A program made the position numbers and the translations under genes. From NCBI GenBank assembly GCA_023105745.1, contig JALGQZ010000003.1, positions 41,059,185 through 41,123,184 on the forward strand: a DNA stretch of 64,000 bases, read 5' to 3'. A model generated the notes under the pieces. It saw nothing but the letters and a program-made list of their open reading frames with translations. It had not been told where the DNA came from and did not search any database. Source of the DNA: Austropuccinia psidii. Lineage: Eukaryota; Basidiomycota; Pucciniomycetes; Pucciniales; Sphaerophragmiaceae. Position 1 is the stretch's first letter, and every line of letters starts with the position of its first letter. Shown in pieces: positions 34,520 to 47,761 of this stretch.

Positions 34520-37450
34520 TTAGACTTCTCCAGCTCTTGGGCTATCTGGGTAAGCTGATCTTCTTAAAAGGGTTTGATAAGGTTTTTCCACATTAAAAAT
34601 GATGTCTAATTCATGTTCAATGATAGTAACTAGTGGCTCTTTGTCAGTTTCAAAGGAGCTTTTGTATTAAACAAAGAGGTTAATCAGCTTTTGTTTGATT
34701 TTTTCTGTTAATTATTGATTGAATTGTGCCTCTATAGGCTTTTCATTTATTGATGTAAGTTTTTCTGCACTTGTCTGTTCATCTTTTATAACAGTGATTT
34801 GTTTTTTGTTTCCTAAAAAGCCAAATTAGTGTCTTTTGTTATCTCCTATGGTAAGAATTTTCTCCCTTTTGGTTAGAGATATCTATTCCAAAGTTCATAA
34901 GTGATCATTTCCATGTATAAAATGATTACTAGTACAGTTGTACATTACTACAAGCTCTACTTTCACTCATATACATTGGGAATTATGAGTAAAAATCAAT
35001 GTTAAGTCAATTATTTTCAGAGGCTTCATTCTCTCATTTGAACTACAGAATTTAACACCTTGTATTGGTATAATTGTTTTTCCCAATCTGGTATGATTTT
35101 TTGTAAATAACGTTTACCACCACAGGTGCAGTATTCTCCTTTTTCCAGGTTGACTTTTGCCTCTTGAATTTATACCATAACAATACTTATACTTGATCTT
35201 AAATCTTGTTACCCCATTCCTTTTTCAGGTGTGGTTCTATGCAGTTTGGCATCTTGAATATTTGTGAGGTTTTTATCAGAGGTTCCAACTATTGGTAAGT
35301 TTCAATTTACATCTAGTGCTTCAGATATTGAATCAATATTATTAATTTCTGCATTAATTATATTTATTTCTTCACTTTCAGAATTTTCTTACTCCTCACT
35401 GTCATTTTTAGAGTAAGATTCATTTTCTTTATCATTGTGGTATTATGTTTCCACAATTTCATGATTTTTTGCCTTTTTGAGGTAGTTATTTGCTAAGTGC
35501 CCAATACCACCACATTTATGGAATTTCTTTTGCTCATTAGTTGTGGGTATATTGGGCTTGAAAGGTTCTCTTGGTTTATATTTCTTAATAAATTGTTTAT
35601 TGGGAATTTTAATATCCAATTTATTCCATGTTTTCCTATTTGTGTTCCTGTCACTATATCTTGTAATGCATTGATATAATCTTCCGTGAAACATGTTTCT
35701 ATGATCCTGCTTTTCATTCCATGCTCTGATTCTCCTTCAAATTTTTTAAGTATCTTCATGCACACCATAGTTTGTGACATGCCTGGGTACAGTGCATTTA
35801 ATATTGAAGCTTGTTTTAAGAACCAAGTTCAAGGTTTATCTTTGTCTGGATCAGAGAAGGAAATTTCAAATGCATTTTCTATTTTTTACCTCCAGGCATC
35901 ATTTTCCCACTTGGTGATTATATTATTTTCCCACCAAGACCAAGTATTGTTAGAATTTGTTTGTCTCATGCCATAATACAATATTTTCAAAGATTTTTCA
36001 AATAATGAATGTAATATTGTAGTGATTAATTCATCCAGTATAGAATAATCCTCTTGCAACATGTCAATTTTTTTAATGAATTACATATGTTGATATTCAC
36101 CTTCACCTGTGAATGTTTTTCATTCTTTCAGCTGAGGTGCTTCCTTCATTGAGACTTTATTGTTCTCCTGATGGCTAAAGTCCATTTTGAAGGTATTTGT
36201 CATCTCCTCTTTTGGCTTAACAGGATTTCTTATGTGAGAAAAGGGGGTTGATAAGTCTGGCATATTTAAGCTCGCCTCATTTAGTTCATCTGTTTTGTCA
36301 GTAATAAGTATTATTTCACTTTAACCCTCATCTTTCAGATTCATTAATGCTTCATCACTTTTTCTATATGGTCTAGAATTAATTTTTGGTGTGATGAATT
36401 CTTTTCTAATGTTGCTAGAAAAAAACCTGATTTCTTTAAACTCTCTATCAGATTTTCAATAATCACTTCATAATTGATTTTCAAAGTATTTTCCTTCATA
36501 TCTCTTATTTCTTTATACATATCTTGTTGTCCTTGTATTAATTTTTGAGTATTGTAAATTAAGACATTTGGTTTATTATTTTCAACCATAAAGTTAGTAC
36601 TGTCTATTTTGTTTTTATTTTGTCCAACAGTTTCTGTGCAAGTTAACAAACTAGTATTTATTTCTTGTAAAGATAATAAAATAATTTTTATGTCTTTTAG
36701 AGGTAATATACTATCTTTAATTTCCCTTGAAGTATTTGAAAAATCAGTAGAAAAAGTGATTTCATTGGGAAGTGGTGTTGTCTCATTCTTTGTTCCTTTT
36801 TGTCCTTGAATTACATCAAGGTTCCACCCATGTTGAGGATATTGTCCATGGCATCTTTTTGGATTTTAGGAATCATGTAGCTTGGGGAATATGTTTTCCT
36901 AAAGATCTTTTTGTTGTTCTTCTCCCCTTCTTGGGGAGGTTGGTTGGCTGGTGGCTTTCTGGTAGAAGCTACTGGGGCTTCTTCCTGGCTTGCTTCACTC
37001 TTTTTGCTGTACCAGTTGTTTATCATTTTGATTTGATGTTTGGACTATATTGGATTCCATCCATTGGAGTATCTCACTATTTCCTCCTCTTTGAAGAGCT
37101 TTTTTAGGTTGTGCCAGGAGGACATCACTCCTTGGTGTATGTGTTGCAACATTTCCCAATCTATGTCCATGTAAACTATTTAATACTGCTTGTGCTGGCT
37201 CATTTAAATGTCTATCTGAGACCTCTGAATGTTATTTGTATCTGTTGGAACTACTAATGCTTAGTTGCAAGTCTGGCACAGATATTATAGGAATTTCTTG
37301 GACTTGCCTTTGGGATATGGAAATTCCTTGTGTGGATTCTGTTCCAATTCAGATTTTGCCCTTTCTTTTTGCATTTGAAATATTAAATCTACTTATGAGT
37401 CCAGTTCTATCTTATTGGAAGGATTAGTGGGATTCTCTTCTCGTATTCAT
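34520..37450 (-). pseudogene. Element C: gag, protease and N-terminal reverse transcriptase, broken
   Basis: Continuation of C after the B insertion. 34520-34800 holds the start of reverse transcriptase. Near 35100-35150 is a decayed protease (LEKGEYCTCGGKRYL). The zinc knuckle near 35495-35535 has lost its first and last Cys (FHKCGGIGHLANNY). Gag pieces lie at 35780-35493 and 36649-36344. Gag appears to start at ATG 37450 (MNTRRESH). A +1-frame segment at 37026-36811 carries SYMIPKIQKDAMDNILNM, matching the ORF1 of D1 and D2, so C also had the overlapping ORF1. A candidate donor GTAAAT lies at 37523. Heavily mutated, older than B. Confidence 0.78.
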
Positions 37451-38101
37451 ATTAGATAAAATAAGAAATATAAAGATTTCAGAAGAACAAAAAATCTTTT
37501 AATGGAAATTTTAAGAGATTTACTCTAATTCAGAGTCATGAATAGTGGGTCCTAGGAAAACTGGTATTGAAGAGCTTTGGCAAGTTTGTTCCACCAATCA
37601 CCATGAAAAAAAAGCTATCCCTGCTGGCGGGGGTAACAGGATCAACCCAGGATAAACCAGCTTCCAACTTGATTCATACTGGGCTCTAACTTGCTATTTT
37701 TGTTTGTCCATCTGAAAAACCAGATCTTCAATATTAAGAAATATTTCCCACAAATTGAATTGAATCTTGTAGCTTCTGCAATTTTAGAAACCTTTTTATT
37801 TTAAAAGGTTGTTTTAAACCCAAAAGAGAGCATTTAAAAGAATGATTAATCCAATAACAATTAAACAACTCTTTGAATGTGGCTCAATATAAGAATATCA
37901 TTTTTGTCACCTCATATCACATCCGCCATCTTACAGGTCCTCTCTTAAAATTTGCTTACATTTTTTATATCTCTAACTTAAAAGGTTTGAAATCAAAATA
38001 TTTCTCTTTGATGAAGTGCTCATCACACAAATTCACATATATTACTCACTTGTTTAATAATTTGATTGTAAATATTAAAATTACTTGTGAACCTAATATT
38101 T
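37451..38101. other. C leader and flanking AT-rich DNA, no gene
   Basis: Contains the presumed 5' leader of C and sequence up to the D2 target site. I could not identify an LTR boundary or primer-binding site here. Confidence 0.45.
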
Positions 38102-38106
38102 AAAAT

Positions 38107-39941
38107 TGTGAGCCTTAGAGGTATTTTCATATACCCAGAAGACCACAAATAATAAAATAAGATATAAATATAAATAAAAATAATCTATTTATATTATAAA
38201 AATAAAAAAAAATGTAAATATAAATTTATATATAAAAATGAAAATTTAATTATAATTTAAAAATGAAATTAAGATGAATTTTAAATTTGTGAAAACACAT
38301 TTTCAATTAAAAAAATTAAGTAAAAATGAATTTTCAACAAAAATACCAAAATTATAGTATTTTTGGAAAAAAGTTAAATAAATATTATCATCACTTTTTA
38401 TCCTACAAATAGACATATGAAAATTGTTTTACCATTGAACTCCTCATAGGAATTAAGGTGGGGTCAGCCCTGGATAAACTTTCTGTAACTCAACTCTAAA
38501 TAAGATTGAATGAAGTTTTTAGTATTTTCTGTACAAAAGTTGAAAATACTCAAAAAATTAATTTAATTCACATCACATGTGGTGTTAACCATCAATTTTT
38601 GTGTTAAAATTGAGGTGTTGTGTGTAGCTTAGAAGCTATGAGGAATTGAAGTATTTTCAATTGAAATGTCAAAATGTGCACGTGTATTAAATAAGTGAAC
38701 TTTACTTTACATATGAGGTGTTAATTATTACAGTAAGTGTATTTAAAAACTCATTCAAATTAAATATTTAAATTACAAGTATAATACATGATGAGGAATT
38801 AAAGGAAAAACAAATTGGAAAGATTAATTTGAGGGGAAAAAAGGAACTCTAGCTCTAAGGGTGAGCCAGACCCCCAAATTCCTTTCTAACAGGCCTGGAA
38901 AAGGCCTGAGATGTCAAAATACACACAAATGTTCATCAATTTTGGCCTGGAATTGAGTCACAGACCCTGTGACTCAATTGATGATGAGAATTTCATACCA
39001 ACCAGGGCAGTTCTAACCATTGCCAAGAGGGTAAACCTACTGTTAAGCTAAATCAATCCTAGTAAAAATATATTCAAATTATTTCTACGTCTCTTACAAA
39101 CATTCTGATGTGTTTTGAGGGCTCTAGACCAGGTATTAATATAGTAATGGCTGATTTAAGGGTCTAAAATGGCTAGAAATAGCCAAACATGGCTAAAACC
39201 AGCACCTTTTTGGTCTAAAACAGGGTTCAATGATTCCATAATTGGCTTTTCTGTTGTCAGAGTGTTTCCCACGACTGAAAAGGGTAAACCTTACTTTTGT
39301 AGTAAGAAAATTGATGGCTATAAAAGAATGTCTTCTTTCCCCACTTTTCTCTTCATGTTAGAATCTGTGCCTTTTATAATTAGTTTAAACACTGTTAAAG
39401 CAATCAATAAAAAATTCTAACCACCCTTTTAAAGTCATTTTAAACGTTCTAGCCACGTGAGAAAATGATTCTAATCACTGTTTGTAACTCTTATACTCAT
39501 TTTTACCCCTGAACCACCCCATAAGTGAATAAAAGCCTCTTTCATCATTGCAAACTTTGTCACTTTTTTTCCAAATTCACTCTGGCAACTTTTGGGTGTG
39601 TTTTCTCTTTAATGATATTTTTAAAGACTTTTCTCTTTAATTAATTTCTTGCAGTTCTTTGCTCAATTAATTTCAATTGAAATTGCTCTTGGAGAAATTT
39701 CTTTTGTAGCCTTAAATATCTCTTGTAGAGTATTTTTGGATACATTTTGATTGTTGGTAAAAAATAAATCTTTATAATATTATTTTTTTATACTTAGAAA
39801 GTTAAAAACAATAAATTTGGCATGTTTTTCTTTAAAAAATACTATTTCATACTATTTTTAATTAAATTTTTACCTTATAAAAATTTTGAGGAGAGGAAAA
39901 CTACTTGATTTTCAATCAAATTTTCATTTCCACACGTTATA
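38107..39941 (+). repeat. D2 5' LTR
   Basis: 1835 bp. Starts TGTGAGCCTTAGAGG; the end is CACACGTTATA, with a C-to-T change from the TTACA seen in the other copies. TATAAAAG at 39319-39326. Confidence 0.95.
39319..39326 (+). promoter_or_regulatory. TATA box in D2 5' LTR
   Basis: TATAAAAG in the same context as in D1 (4407-4414) and the 3' LTR (48963-48970). Likely core promoter of the element. Confidence 0.6.
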
Positions 39942-39943
39942 TT

Positions 39944-39961
39944 TGGGGCCAAGCCATGTGA
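39944..39961 (+). promoter_or_regulatory. Candidate primer-binding site of D2
   Basis: TGGGGCCAAGCCATGTGA, two bases after the LTR end, matching the D1 site in position and most bases. Confidence 0.5.
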
Positions 39962-40150
39962 CAGAATTTTTACTCTTTTTGAATTTTTTTTCTTACAATG
40001 AAAAATTAAAAAACATATAAAAAATACTTATAATTCAAACAATCCATAAAAAATAAAATTTTTCATATTATAAGGAGGGCTTTATTTCTCATTTCTAGTT
40101 TGAAAAAATCTTTTGTTTACTTAATAAATTGGCTTTTTCATTAGTTTTTG

Positions 40151-41061
40151 TGTCTGAAAATGTTGTAAGACAAGAAAAAAGTTGAAATGTTTCAACAGTT
40201 ACCAGCATTATTCCTGAATATACTGTTAATTATGACCACAATAGTACAATTATTATAGCTCAGAATAATCAACCAAACCCAATTTCTTCTGGATTAATTA
40301 ACTTGGATAAGAGTAATACTCTTCAGAAAGCAAACAATTTGGAAAATAGTAAGTTGTTGATGTAGAATTACTATTGTTAAGCTTTTTTAATGAATATATG
40401 CCTTCAACCAGATCAGGAGCCAGCTATAATCCTTCAAGCAGTTCCCAAAAAGGTCATAGAAGTGATTATGGCAGAAGCCAATCAGTTACATAAGGACAAG
40501 GGTCATCTGATGACTCCCAAAGTAGTAAATTAGTTCATTTGGAAGCTGATAATACTGTTTTACCTTCAAACAGAGCTGACACAGCCACAAGAAGCCTCAG
40601 CGGATATATATACAGCCAGCAAGAAGGCCTACAACAATGCATTGCAGCAGAAAGAGTACCAGATCCTTGCAGATCTGTGAAGAAACTGCATGAATTCTTA
40701 CCTGACTGAGAGAAAATTCCTGGGCCATCCCAGCACTTTCAATTTACTCAATGGATGGCATCCATTGATGGAAAAGACAAACATTATTCTCTTAACAGCA
40801 GAATGGAGGAAAAGAAACCCTCATCCACCCAATCAAGTTCAAAAAACAGCCCAAGTAGCCAGAAGAGGCAATTCCAATTTTAAAAACCAGCCACAAGCTC
40901 AGAACAAGGGCAAAGGAAAGGCACCAGGTACAAACCCTTACAGCCAGGTTTACAGAATCCCAAAGATTGAGCATTATGCCATGGAAAATTTATTTCAGAT
41001 GGCCAGAAAAATGATGGAATTACAGAAAAAGGAGGAAGCCAGATTAAAATATCAGAAATGA
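40151..41061 (+). pseudogene. D2 accessory ORF1, spliced, overlapping gag in the +1 frame
   Basis: Exon 40151-40348 (198 nt), intron 40349-40411 (63 nt, donor GTAAGT, acceptor CAACCAG, phase 1) and exon 40412-41061 (650 nt) have exactly the exon lengths seen in D1. Nonsense codons occur in exon 1 and at two places in exon 2, including TGA at the codon where D1 has TAG. The last 123 codons (40690-41061) are open and carry AEWRKRNPHPPNQVQKTA and VYRIPKIEHYAMENLFQMAR. The acceptor before exon 1 is mutated compared with D1. It ends in an ATGA overlap with the gag ATG at 41058. Protein function unknown. Confidence 0.58.
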
Positions 41062-42586
41062 TTTCTGACATTTTTGATGCTATTCCAGAGTTGTATGAAG
41101 CTATAATTGACATAAAAAGTCATATTTCTGATAAAAATTCATCAATTTGTAACAATATTAAGACAAATAACTTGAGTCTGAGCCAAAGAAATGTGGAACT
41201 TATGTGTTTTGAGATGGTTTCCAGAAAAATTAGAACTTCCAATAATGAAAATTCATTTGGAAATAAGTTACATGAACAATATGCCATTATTAAAGAATTG
41301 AAAGACAAATATTTTAAATTCAATATTGATGACATAATCAAAACAAGAATAAGACAAGCCATAAATATTATCAAAGAAGATAATAAGAAGGTCCTTGATG
41401 ATATTGAAGATTCATTTACTGAATTAAAGATGTATATAATTGCCTTGAAAATGTGTTTTGACACCTCACAACAGGAAGTATCAAAATTAACAATGAAATT
41501 GAATCAAGTCCCTTCTGATAATAGTAGACAGACAGAATTATGGCAAGAATTAAAAAATAAGAAAGATATGTATACAATTGAAGTAACAAATTGAATATAG
41601 ACCTTCCAAAATGAGCTCAGAAATTCTCAAAGGTTTAGCAGCAGTAAGATGAATGACATTGAACAATTACTGCACACCTTACCAAAAATGTCTACACCTT
41701 TGAATCAGAATGAGGGTACAAGAATTCCAAATCCACAGGTATTGGGAGTTGGAAATTCTCAATTGAAAAATGAAATTTCCACTTCTTTTCATAATTTGGG
41801 ACCATCAATGGGCCAAGCACTCTTGAAAGAAGTACCAAAGCTTCAAGAATGGCCTCATTTCAGTGGTGAAGGAGAATATGGCCCTATGGGATTCATCAGA
41901 GGTATTGAAATCATTAAAGAATATTTTGAATTAACAGACAGATTGGTAACAGAAAGATTTAACACCTTGCCTACCAGATCAGCCCACAGATGGTATATCA
42001 AATTAAGACAAGCACATGGACACCAAAGTTGGACTTGGTGGAAAACACAAATTATCAACAAATGTGCCAATGATGCTTGGAGATTTAATGTTGAAACAGC
42101 CTTTGAATCTGTCAAATTTAATGCTGATAAAGACAAAGATTTACCATGGTTTTGCGAAAAAAAGGCTGATTAACAGAATTATATCCTGACATGTCAGAAT
42201 TTATGATTCACAGAAAAATCCTAAGACAATGTGGAGGTGACTTAGAGAATGCTGTTGAAAGCAGGACTACTGAACAACCATCAGCAGAAGATATTGTTTT
42301 TCTATTGGAGGAAGTTACCCCCAGAACCAGAATTGGTTCTAGTAGGGTGAATCTCAAAACAAGGTTTGATACACCTTGGAAATATTCTGTGGACAAAAAT
42401 CCCAGAGAAAATTCTAATAGTATGAATTATAAATCTGCAGATATAATCAGGAAGTGCCATATTTGCCAAAGCATCACACATTTAGCTAATGCATGCCCCA
42501 GGAAGGGAAAAATCAATGAAATTGAAATTAAAAAAGAACCTGATGTTGAAAAATATGATGATGTAGAAAATTCAGATGATAAATGA
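40398..42586 (+). pseudogene. D2 gag, broken
   Basis: Starts MPSTRSGASYNPSSSSQKG at 40398, inside the ORF1 intron. Stops follow soon after. Open pieces: 41058-41594 (MISDIFDAIPELYEAI..., charged helical), 41649-42173 (capsid core KLQEWPHFSGEGEYGPMGFI; RWYIKLRQAHGHQSWTWWKT), and after a frameshift 42191-42586, which ends with zinc knuckle CHICQSITHLANAC and an acidic tail. Order and motifs match D1 gag. Confidence 0.88.
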
Positions 42587-42589
42587 TCA

Positions 42590-44240
42590 ATATCTTCTGA
42601 ATCTTCAAAATATATAGAAAATATCAATTCCACTTTTGACATTATGGAATCTTATTCCCACTTGCCACAATGAAGCAATGGTCAACTTGATTTGTCAAAA
42701 TTTCAAGATGCATAACTTATGAAGACCAAACCAAATAGGGGACAGGGCTATAACGCTGCTAAATCCTGTATAACAGAAGTCATAATCTAAAACAACCAAT
42801 TAAACTTTTACTTGACCCAGGATCCTTTTTCTCTTGTGTTGGAAAATCTTTTCTGAAGACTTGTGTACCAAATTCTGAAGATCAATTATTGCCAATCGAT
42901 GGCATAAAATTTAATAGTGCAAGTAGTCCAATAAAATAATTAGGAATATTTGAAACTATTGTCATATTTTCACACATAAATGGAAATCTAAGAATCACTT
43001 TTGAATTTGTTGTTATGTAAAATTTCTCTAGTACCCATTTTATATTGGGAAATGACTATCTAATAATTTATGGCATAGACTTACATAACAACAAGGACAG
43101 ATACTTTACCATTGGAGACAATAAGCGTCAAAAATTTCCCATGTTACCATTTAAGAGACAAATTTCAGTAAGCAAAGTATCACCATTCAGCTTAGAGCTG
43201 GAGAAATTCAAATCTGAATAGTGAAATGAAGCTGAACAAAGCCTTCATCTGACTGAAAAACAGGAAAGTGGACTTTCTTCCCTTTTATATAAGAAAAAAG
43301 AAGCATTTGCAGCAGAAACAGAACCTTTGGGGGCAATTGTTCATCATGAAGTTAACATCATCCTTAATATTGAAAGAACTTATCCACCACTCTTAAGAAG
43401 ACCTGCATATCCAGCAAGTCCTAAATCAAGAGAAGCTCTGAAAATTCATAGTAAAGAACTTATAGATCTTGGTGTAATAAGGAATGTTGGCCATAATGAG
43501 GAAGTAGAAATAACTACACCAGTCATAGTGGCATGGCATCATGGGAAATCCAGAATGGTTGGGGACTTTAGAGCTCTGAACACTTACACTGTTCCAGAAA
43601 GGTACCCAATACCAAAATTTAAAATTGCCTTTACCCAAATATCTCAAGCAGCGTATATAAGCACCATTGATTCCCTTAAAGGATTTAATCAAAATGTGGT
43701 GACACCGAGGGCAAGAAAATACTTGAGGATCATTGTTAATTGTGGAGTGTATGAATATTTAAGAATGCCTTTTGGTATCAAGAATGCACCTTTGCACTTC
43801 CTAATAATGATGAATGAAATCTTCCCTGAAGAACTTCCAGAAGGATGGTTAATCATTTACATTGATGAAATTATTGTCTGTTCCAAGACTTGGGAAGAAC
43901 ATATATACAGATTATCCAGAGCTTTTACCAAAATCCAATCTGTAAAAATTAAAATTTCTGTGAAGAAATGTCATTTTGGATTCAAAAAAACTCAAAGAAC
44001 TGGGACATGTAGTATCTGGTTTATCCCTTGGAATTGACAAAAATAAAGTTTCACCAGTACTACTGAAGCCTATGCCTCAGAACAAAAAATAAATTAAGTG
44101 ATTTGTGGGGTTTGCAAGATATTACAGACAGCATATTAAAGATTTTGCATCCATAGCAAGACCTTTGTATAGATTGTGTGACAAGGACACAGTCCTTGAA
44201 ATGACTGTTGACAGAGTCAAAGACTTACCCACTGCTCCAC
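42590..44240 (+). pseudogene. D2 protease and reverse transcriptase, broken
   Basis: Protease near 42780-42900 shows LLLDPGSFFSCVGKSFL, again Asp-Pro-Gly. Reverse transcriptase is open over 43327-44037: PPLLRRPAYPASPKSREAL, MVGDFRALNTYTVPERYPIP, TIDSLKGFNQNVVTPRARK, YEYLRMPFGIKNAP, then IIYIDEIIVCSKTWEE. The polymerase box is YIDE, not YIDD, so one of the two catalytic aspartates is lost. The thumb continues to 44240, where the solo LTR interrupts the gene. Confidence 0.88.
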
Positions 44241-45675
44241 TGTCAGGATGAGTCTATGATGAAGCAGTAAATGGGCTAATTACTACTTAAATATGACTGT
44301 GACATGGTTATAAATATTAAAAACAAGGGTATAAAAATATAATAAAGGATTATTATTGAGATAAAAGGGTTTTACTATTGAAGAATAGTGGTGGTGAGTG
44401 CTATTGAAAACCCCGAGTGCAGCTTTACCTGTTGGATTACAATAATAAAGTCTACAATACTTAAAATTAGAAGGATACCTTGGTATTTCCAAGAGTAGAA
44501 CTGTTTTTGACAGTGGTACTACATAGGAATTCAAGAGCAGGATGGGGATTCCTTTTCTGGAAGTGAAAAGGGCCCTTTTTATCCTGAAATGGGGTAAAAA
44601 GGCTGCTAGACCTTTTCACGTAGAGGAAGTGAAAGTTTTTCACTCTCTGGGGAAGGCTTGTGGTTTGAAAATAGCCTTTATAACCTGCATTGGGCTCATA
44701 TGTGGCTTTTAAACCACATATGGGCAGTTTTCGCCAATACAGGGTGAAAATTTTCATCTAAGGACCACATAGCCCTGTTCTGACGTGTATTACGCGTAGA
44801 ACGCTGTACAGAACCTGTATAGGACACCAGTATTGAATGAAGTATGAGGTATTGAAGTATACACAAGCTTCTTCATCTGATTGAAGCCTCATAATCATAG
44901 TCAAACTCCATTGCCCCCCAATACAGCTGTATTGGCCATACTGTGGGATTTTGACCTTCAAATGGCCATAAGTCTGTCAGTTTTTGAGATATCAAGCTCA
45001 AAGTTGGTTCATTGTGTATGCCTGTATGTGCTCTACACAATTGTACCTCATTTATCAGAGTTTTATTTACATATGGCAAGCTTATGCCATGTACAAATCT
45101 TTTGTACTTTTGCGTGGTTTAGGCAAAAGGCTGCATTGAGTCAGTTTGGCCCATAACTTTTGTTCTAGATGTGATATGGGGAAATGGATGGCACCATCAG
45201 GTAGCGCTGATTGTTCTCTTTCCAAAAAGATCCCACTTCAGTTATCTCACACTAAAACTGTAGAAACTAGATGGGAGGTGAATGTTTTGTTCACCCTTAT
45301 TTGGCCTTAATTTGGCCCTAACTTCTGTCATATTGATTCCAGCTCAGTTTGCTCAGCACCATTGGATAGTCCTGACTAAGACCTTCAATTTGAGTACCCA
45401 TTTGATGGGGTTAGGCCTCTTCTTCTGGATTTCAGATGAGAGGTGGAAATTAAGTTTTATTCTCAGCAACAACTTTGAGCAGGAATAACTGGGTTAATAC
45501 TTGTCCTATGAAGATGCAACTTGTATATTCAGGAGGGGTGAGCTTCCTCTTTCTTTTGATACCTTTTGAGCTGGTTTGGCTCAGCTCCATGTTTTGGTGG
45601 TATTTTGCTCTACCATTGGTTTTATGGTATTTTGGCTGTCATGCTTGTGCTCTGGTTTTGGGTCACAGGCTGACA
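44241..45675 (-). repeat. Solo A-family LTR inside D2 (target duplication TCCAC)
   Basis: 1435 bp, TGTCAG...CTGACA, with TCCAC at 44236-44240 and 45676-45680. Pol coding sequence of D2 continues across it. Confidence 0.93.
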
Positions 45676-47690
45676 TCCACTCTTACTGATTCCAGACTTT
45701 AAGCTTCCTTTTAAGCTTTATATTGATGCATCAGGAGACGGGCTTGGTGCTGCACTTCATCAAGTCCAGATTATATATGATAAACCTGTGGAAGGACCCA
45801 TACACTTCATATCCAGGAAAATGAAACCAACTGAAGCCAGATATGGACCAAGTCAAATGGAGTGTTTATCCCTTGTGTGGGCCTTGGGAAATCTAAATTA
45901 ATTCCTGGGAGGATTTTTTTTTGAAGTAATAACAGATTGTACTGCTGTTAAGTCACTTTTAAACATGAAGACCCCTAACAGACATATGCTCAGATGGCAA
46001 ATAGCCATAAAAGAGTATAGGGGAAATATGAGTATTGCTCACAAAGATGGGAATACTCATAAAAATGCAGATGGACTGAGCAGATGGCCATTAAAAAATT
46101 ATATTGATAATACTGCTTATGTTCCAGAAGCAGCTTCCACACAGATACCAATAGAAGGAATCAGTATTACAGATCTGAACACCACTTTCTTTGAAGAAGT
46201 GAGAAACAGTTATACTAAGGATAAGAATTGTATCATTTTATGCCAATTACTTACTAAACACTGTCAAGACAACTATTTGATACATGCCTTAGATGAAATG
46301 TGGAAAAAATCATATGAAGAAGGAAGATTCCACTTACTGGATTGTATAATTTACCACAGAACTAAGCATACATGTGTCATGAAAATTGTGGACAGATCCT
46401 TAATCAATAGTGTAATGAAATAATGCCATTACAGTCCCTTCTCAGGACATCTGTCTGAATACAGAACAAGAGAAAAGATAAAGACCTGTATATGGTGGCC
46501 AATGTGGCAGAAAGATGTTGCAGAGTATTGCAAAACCTGTGACCAATGTAAAAAGGAAAATAAATTAACTGGAAAAAGACTTGGAAATTTGATCAAGATC
46601 CAAGAACCCAGCAGACCTTGGGAAATGGTGCATATGGATTGGGTAACTGGCATACCACCAGGGGGTGATAGAAGTTAGAATTCTTGCCTAGTGATTGTTG
46701 AAAGATTTAGTAATACTCCAATCTTTTTACCATGTCACAAAGATGATACAGCCATGGATACAGATCTTGTGATATGGAATAGAGTAGTATCATGGACTGG
46801 TATATTCACAAAAATCATTAGTTACAGAGCTCCCAAATTCACCTCAAAACTTTGGACAAATCTTCACCAACTTTTTGGGAAAAGGTTATCCTTCTCTACA
46901 GCCTACCACCAACAAACTGGTGGTCTGGCCGAAAGAATGATCCAAGCATTAAAAGACATGGTAAGAAGATTTTGTGTGTATGGCCTTGAGTTTGTGGATT
47001 GTGATGGATTCACCAATGATTGTTGTAATCTTTTACCAGCACTAGGATTGGCATATAAGACATCCATTCATGCCAGTACCAATAGAACTCCTGGTATTCT
47101 AGAAACTGGATGGAATCCGAAATTACCTCAGGTTTCCCTGAGGAAATATTTGGTTGAGATCAATCCTACAGCTTTTAGCTTCAAAGGAGTGTTAGACAAA
47201 GCTAGAAAGCATGCAATAAGCTTCATGGAAGACTCATTTGCATATGCTAAAGACAAATGGGAAAAATCATATGCCACTGCAGATTTTAAAGTAGGTGATT
47301 TAGTACTTGTATGCACCACTAACATCAATAATATCAAAGGATGTTAAAATCTCAAATACTACTTTTCAGGCCCTTTTCTTATTAAGGACTTCTATGGAGA
47401 AAATTCTGTTTAAGTAGAATTATCTGAGGAACTTTGCAATAAGTATCCTACATTTCCAGTCAGCTTGATAAAGCCATAAAAATCTAGTGATGGTGAAAAC
47501 TTTCCTTTGAGGAATAAAGGTCCACAAGTTATACCTCCTATTGAAGCATGTGGTACTAAGAAAATTACCAAAGTTATCAAAGAAAGAAGGTTGAGAACCA
47601 ATAAAGTAAGGGAACACCTTGTTAGGTACAGTGATCCAACCTGTGAAAATCAATGGTTAGCAGAAAAAGACATACCTTAAGCTACAAAAC
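45676..47690 (+). pseudogene. D2 RNase H, integrase and chromodomain-like tail, broken
   Basis: RNase [31 protein letters not shown] and [11 protein letters not shown] keep the three acidic residues. The linker is open over 45965-46423. The integrase zinc region (SGHLSE, CDQCKK) lies at about 46430-46560. The core is HMDWVTGIPPGG, then ISYRAPKFTSKLW (Asp of the usual SDRDPKF replaced by Tyr), then [14 protein letters not shown], so the DDE triad is broken. A stop after IKGC at 47345 is followed by the GPY/F region and a tail reading RRLRTNKVREHLVRYSDPT and ENQWLAEKDIP, the chromodomain-like block, ending near 47680. Confidence 0.87.
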
Positions 47691-47749
47691 TTCTCAGAAG
47701 GTTCAGAAACACTAGAAATAACAATACCACAAAGTAATATTCTTTTTTT

Positions 47750-47761
47750 AGGGGGAGGGAA
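47750..47761 (+). promoter_or_regulatory. Polypurine tract of D2
   Basis: TTAGGGGGAGGGAA just before the 3' LTR start TGTAAGG. Confidence 0.75.
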
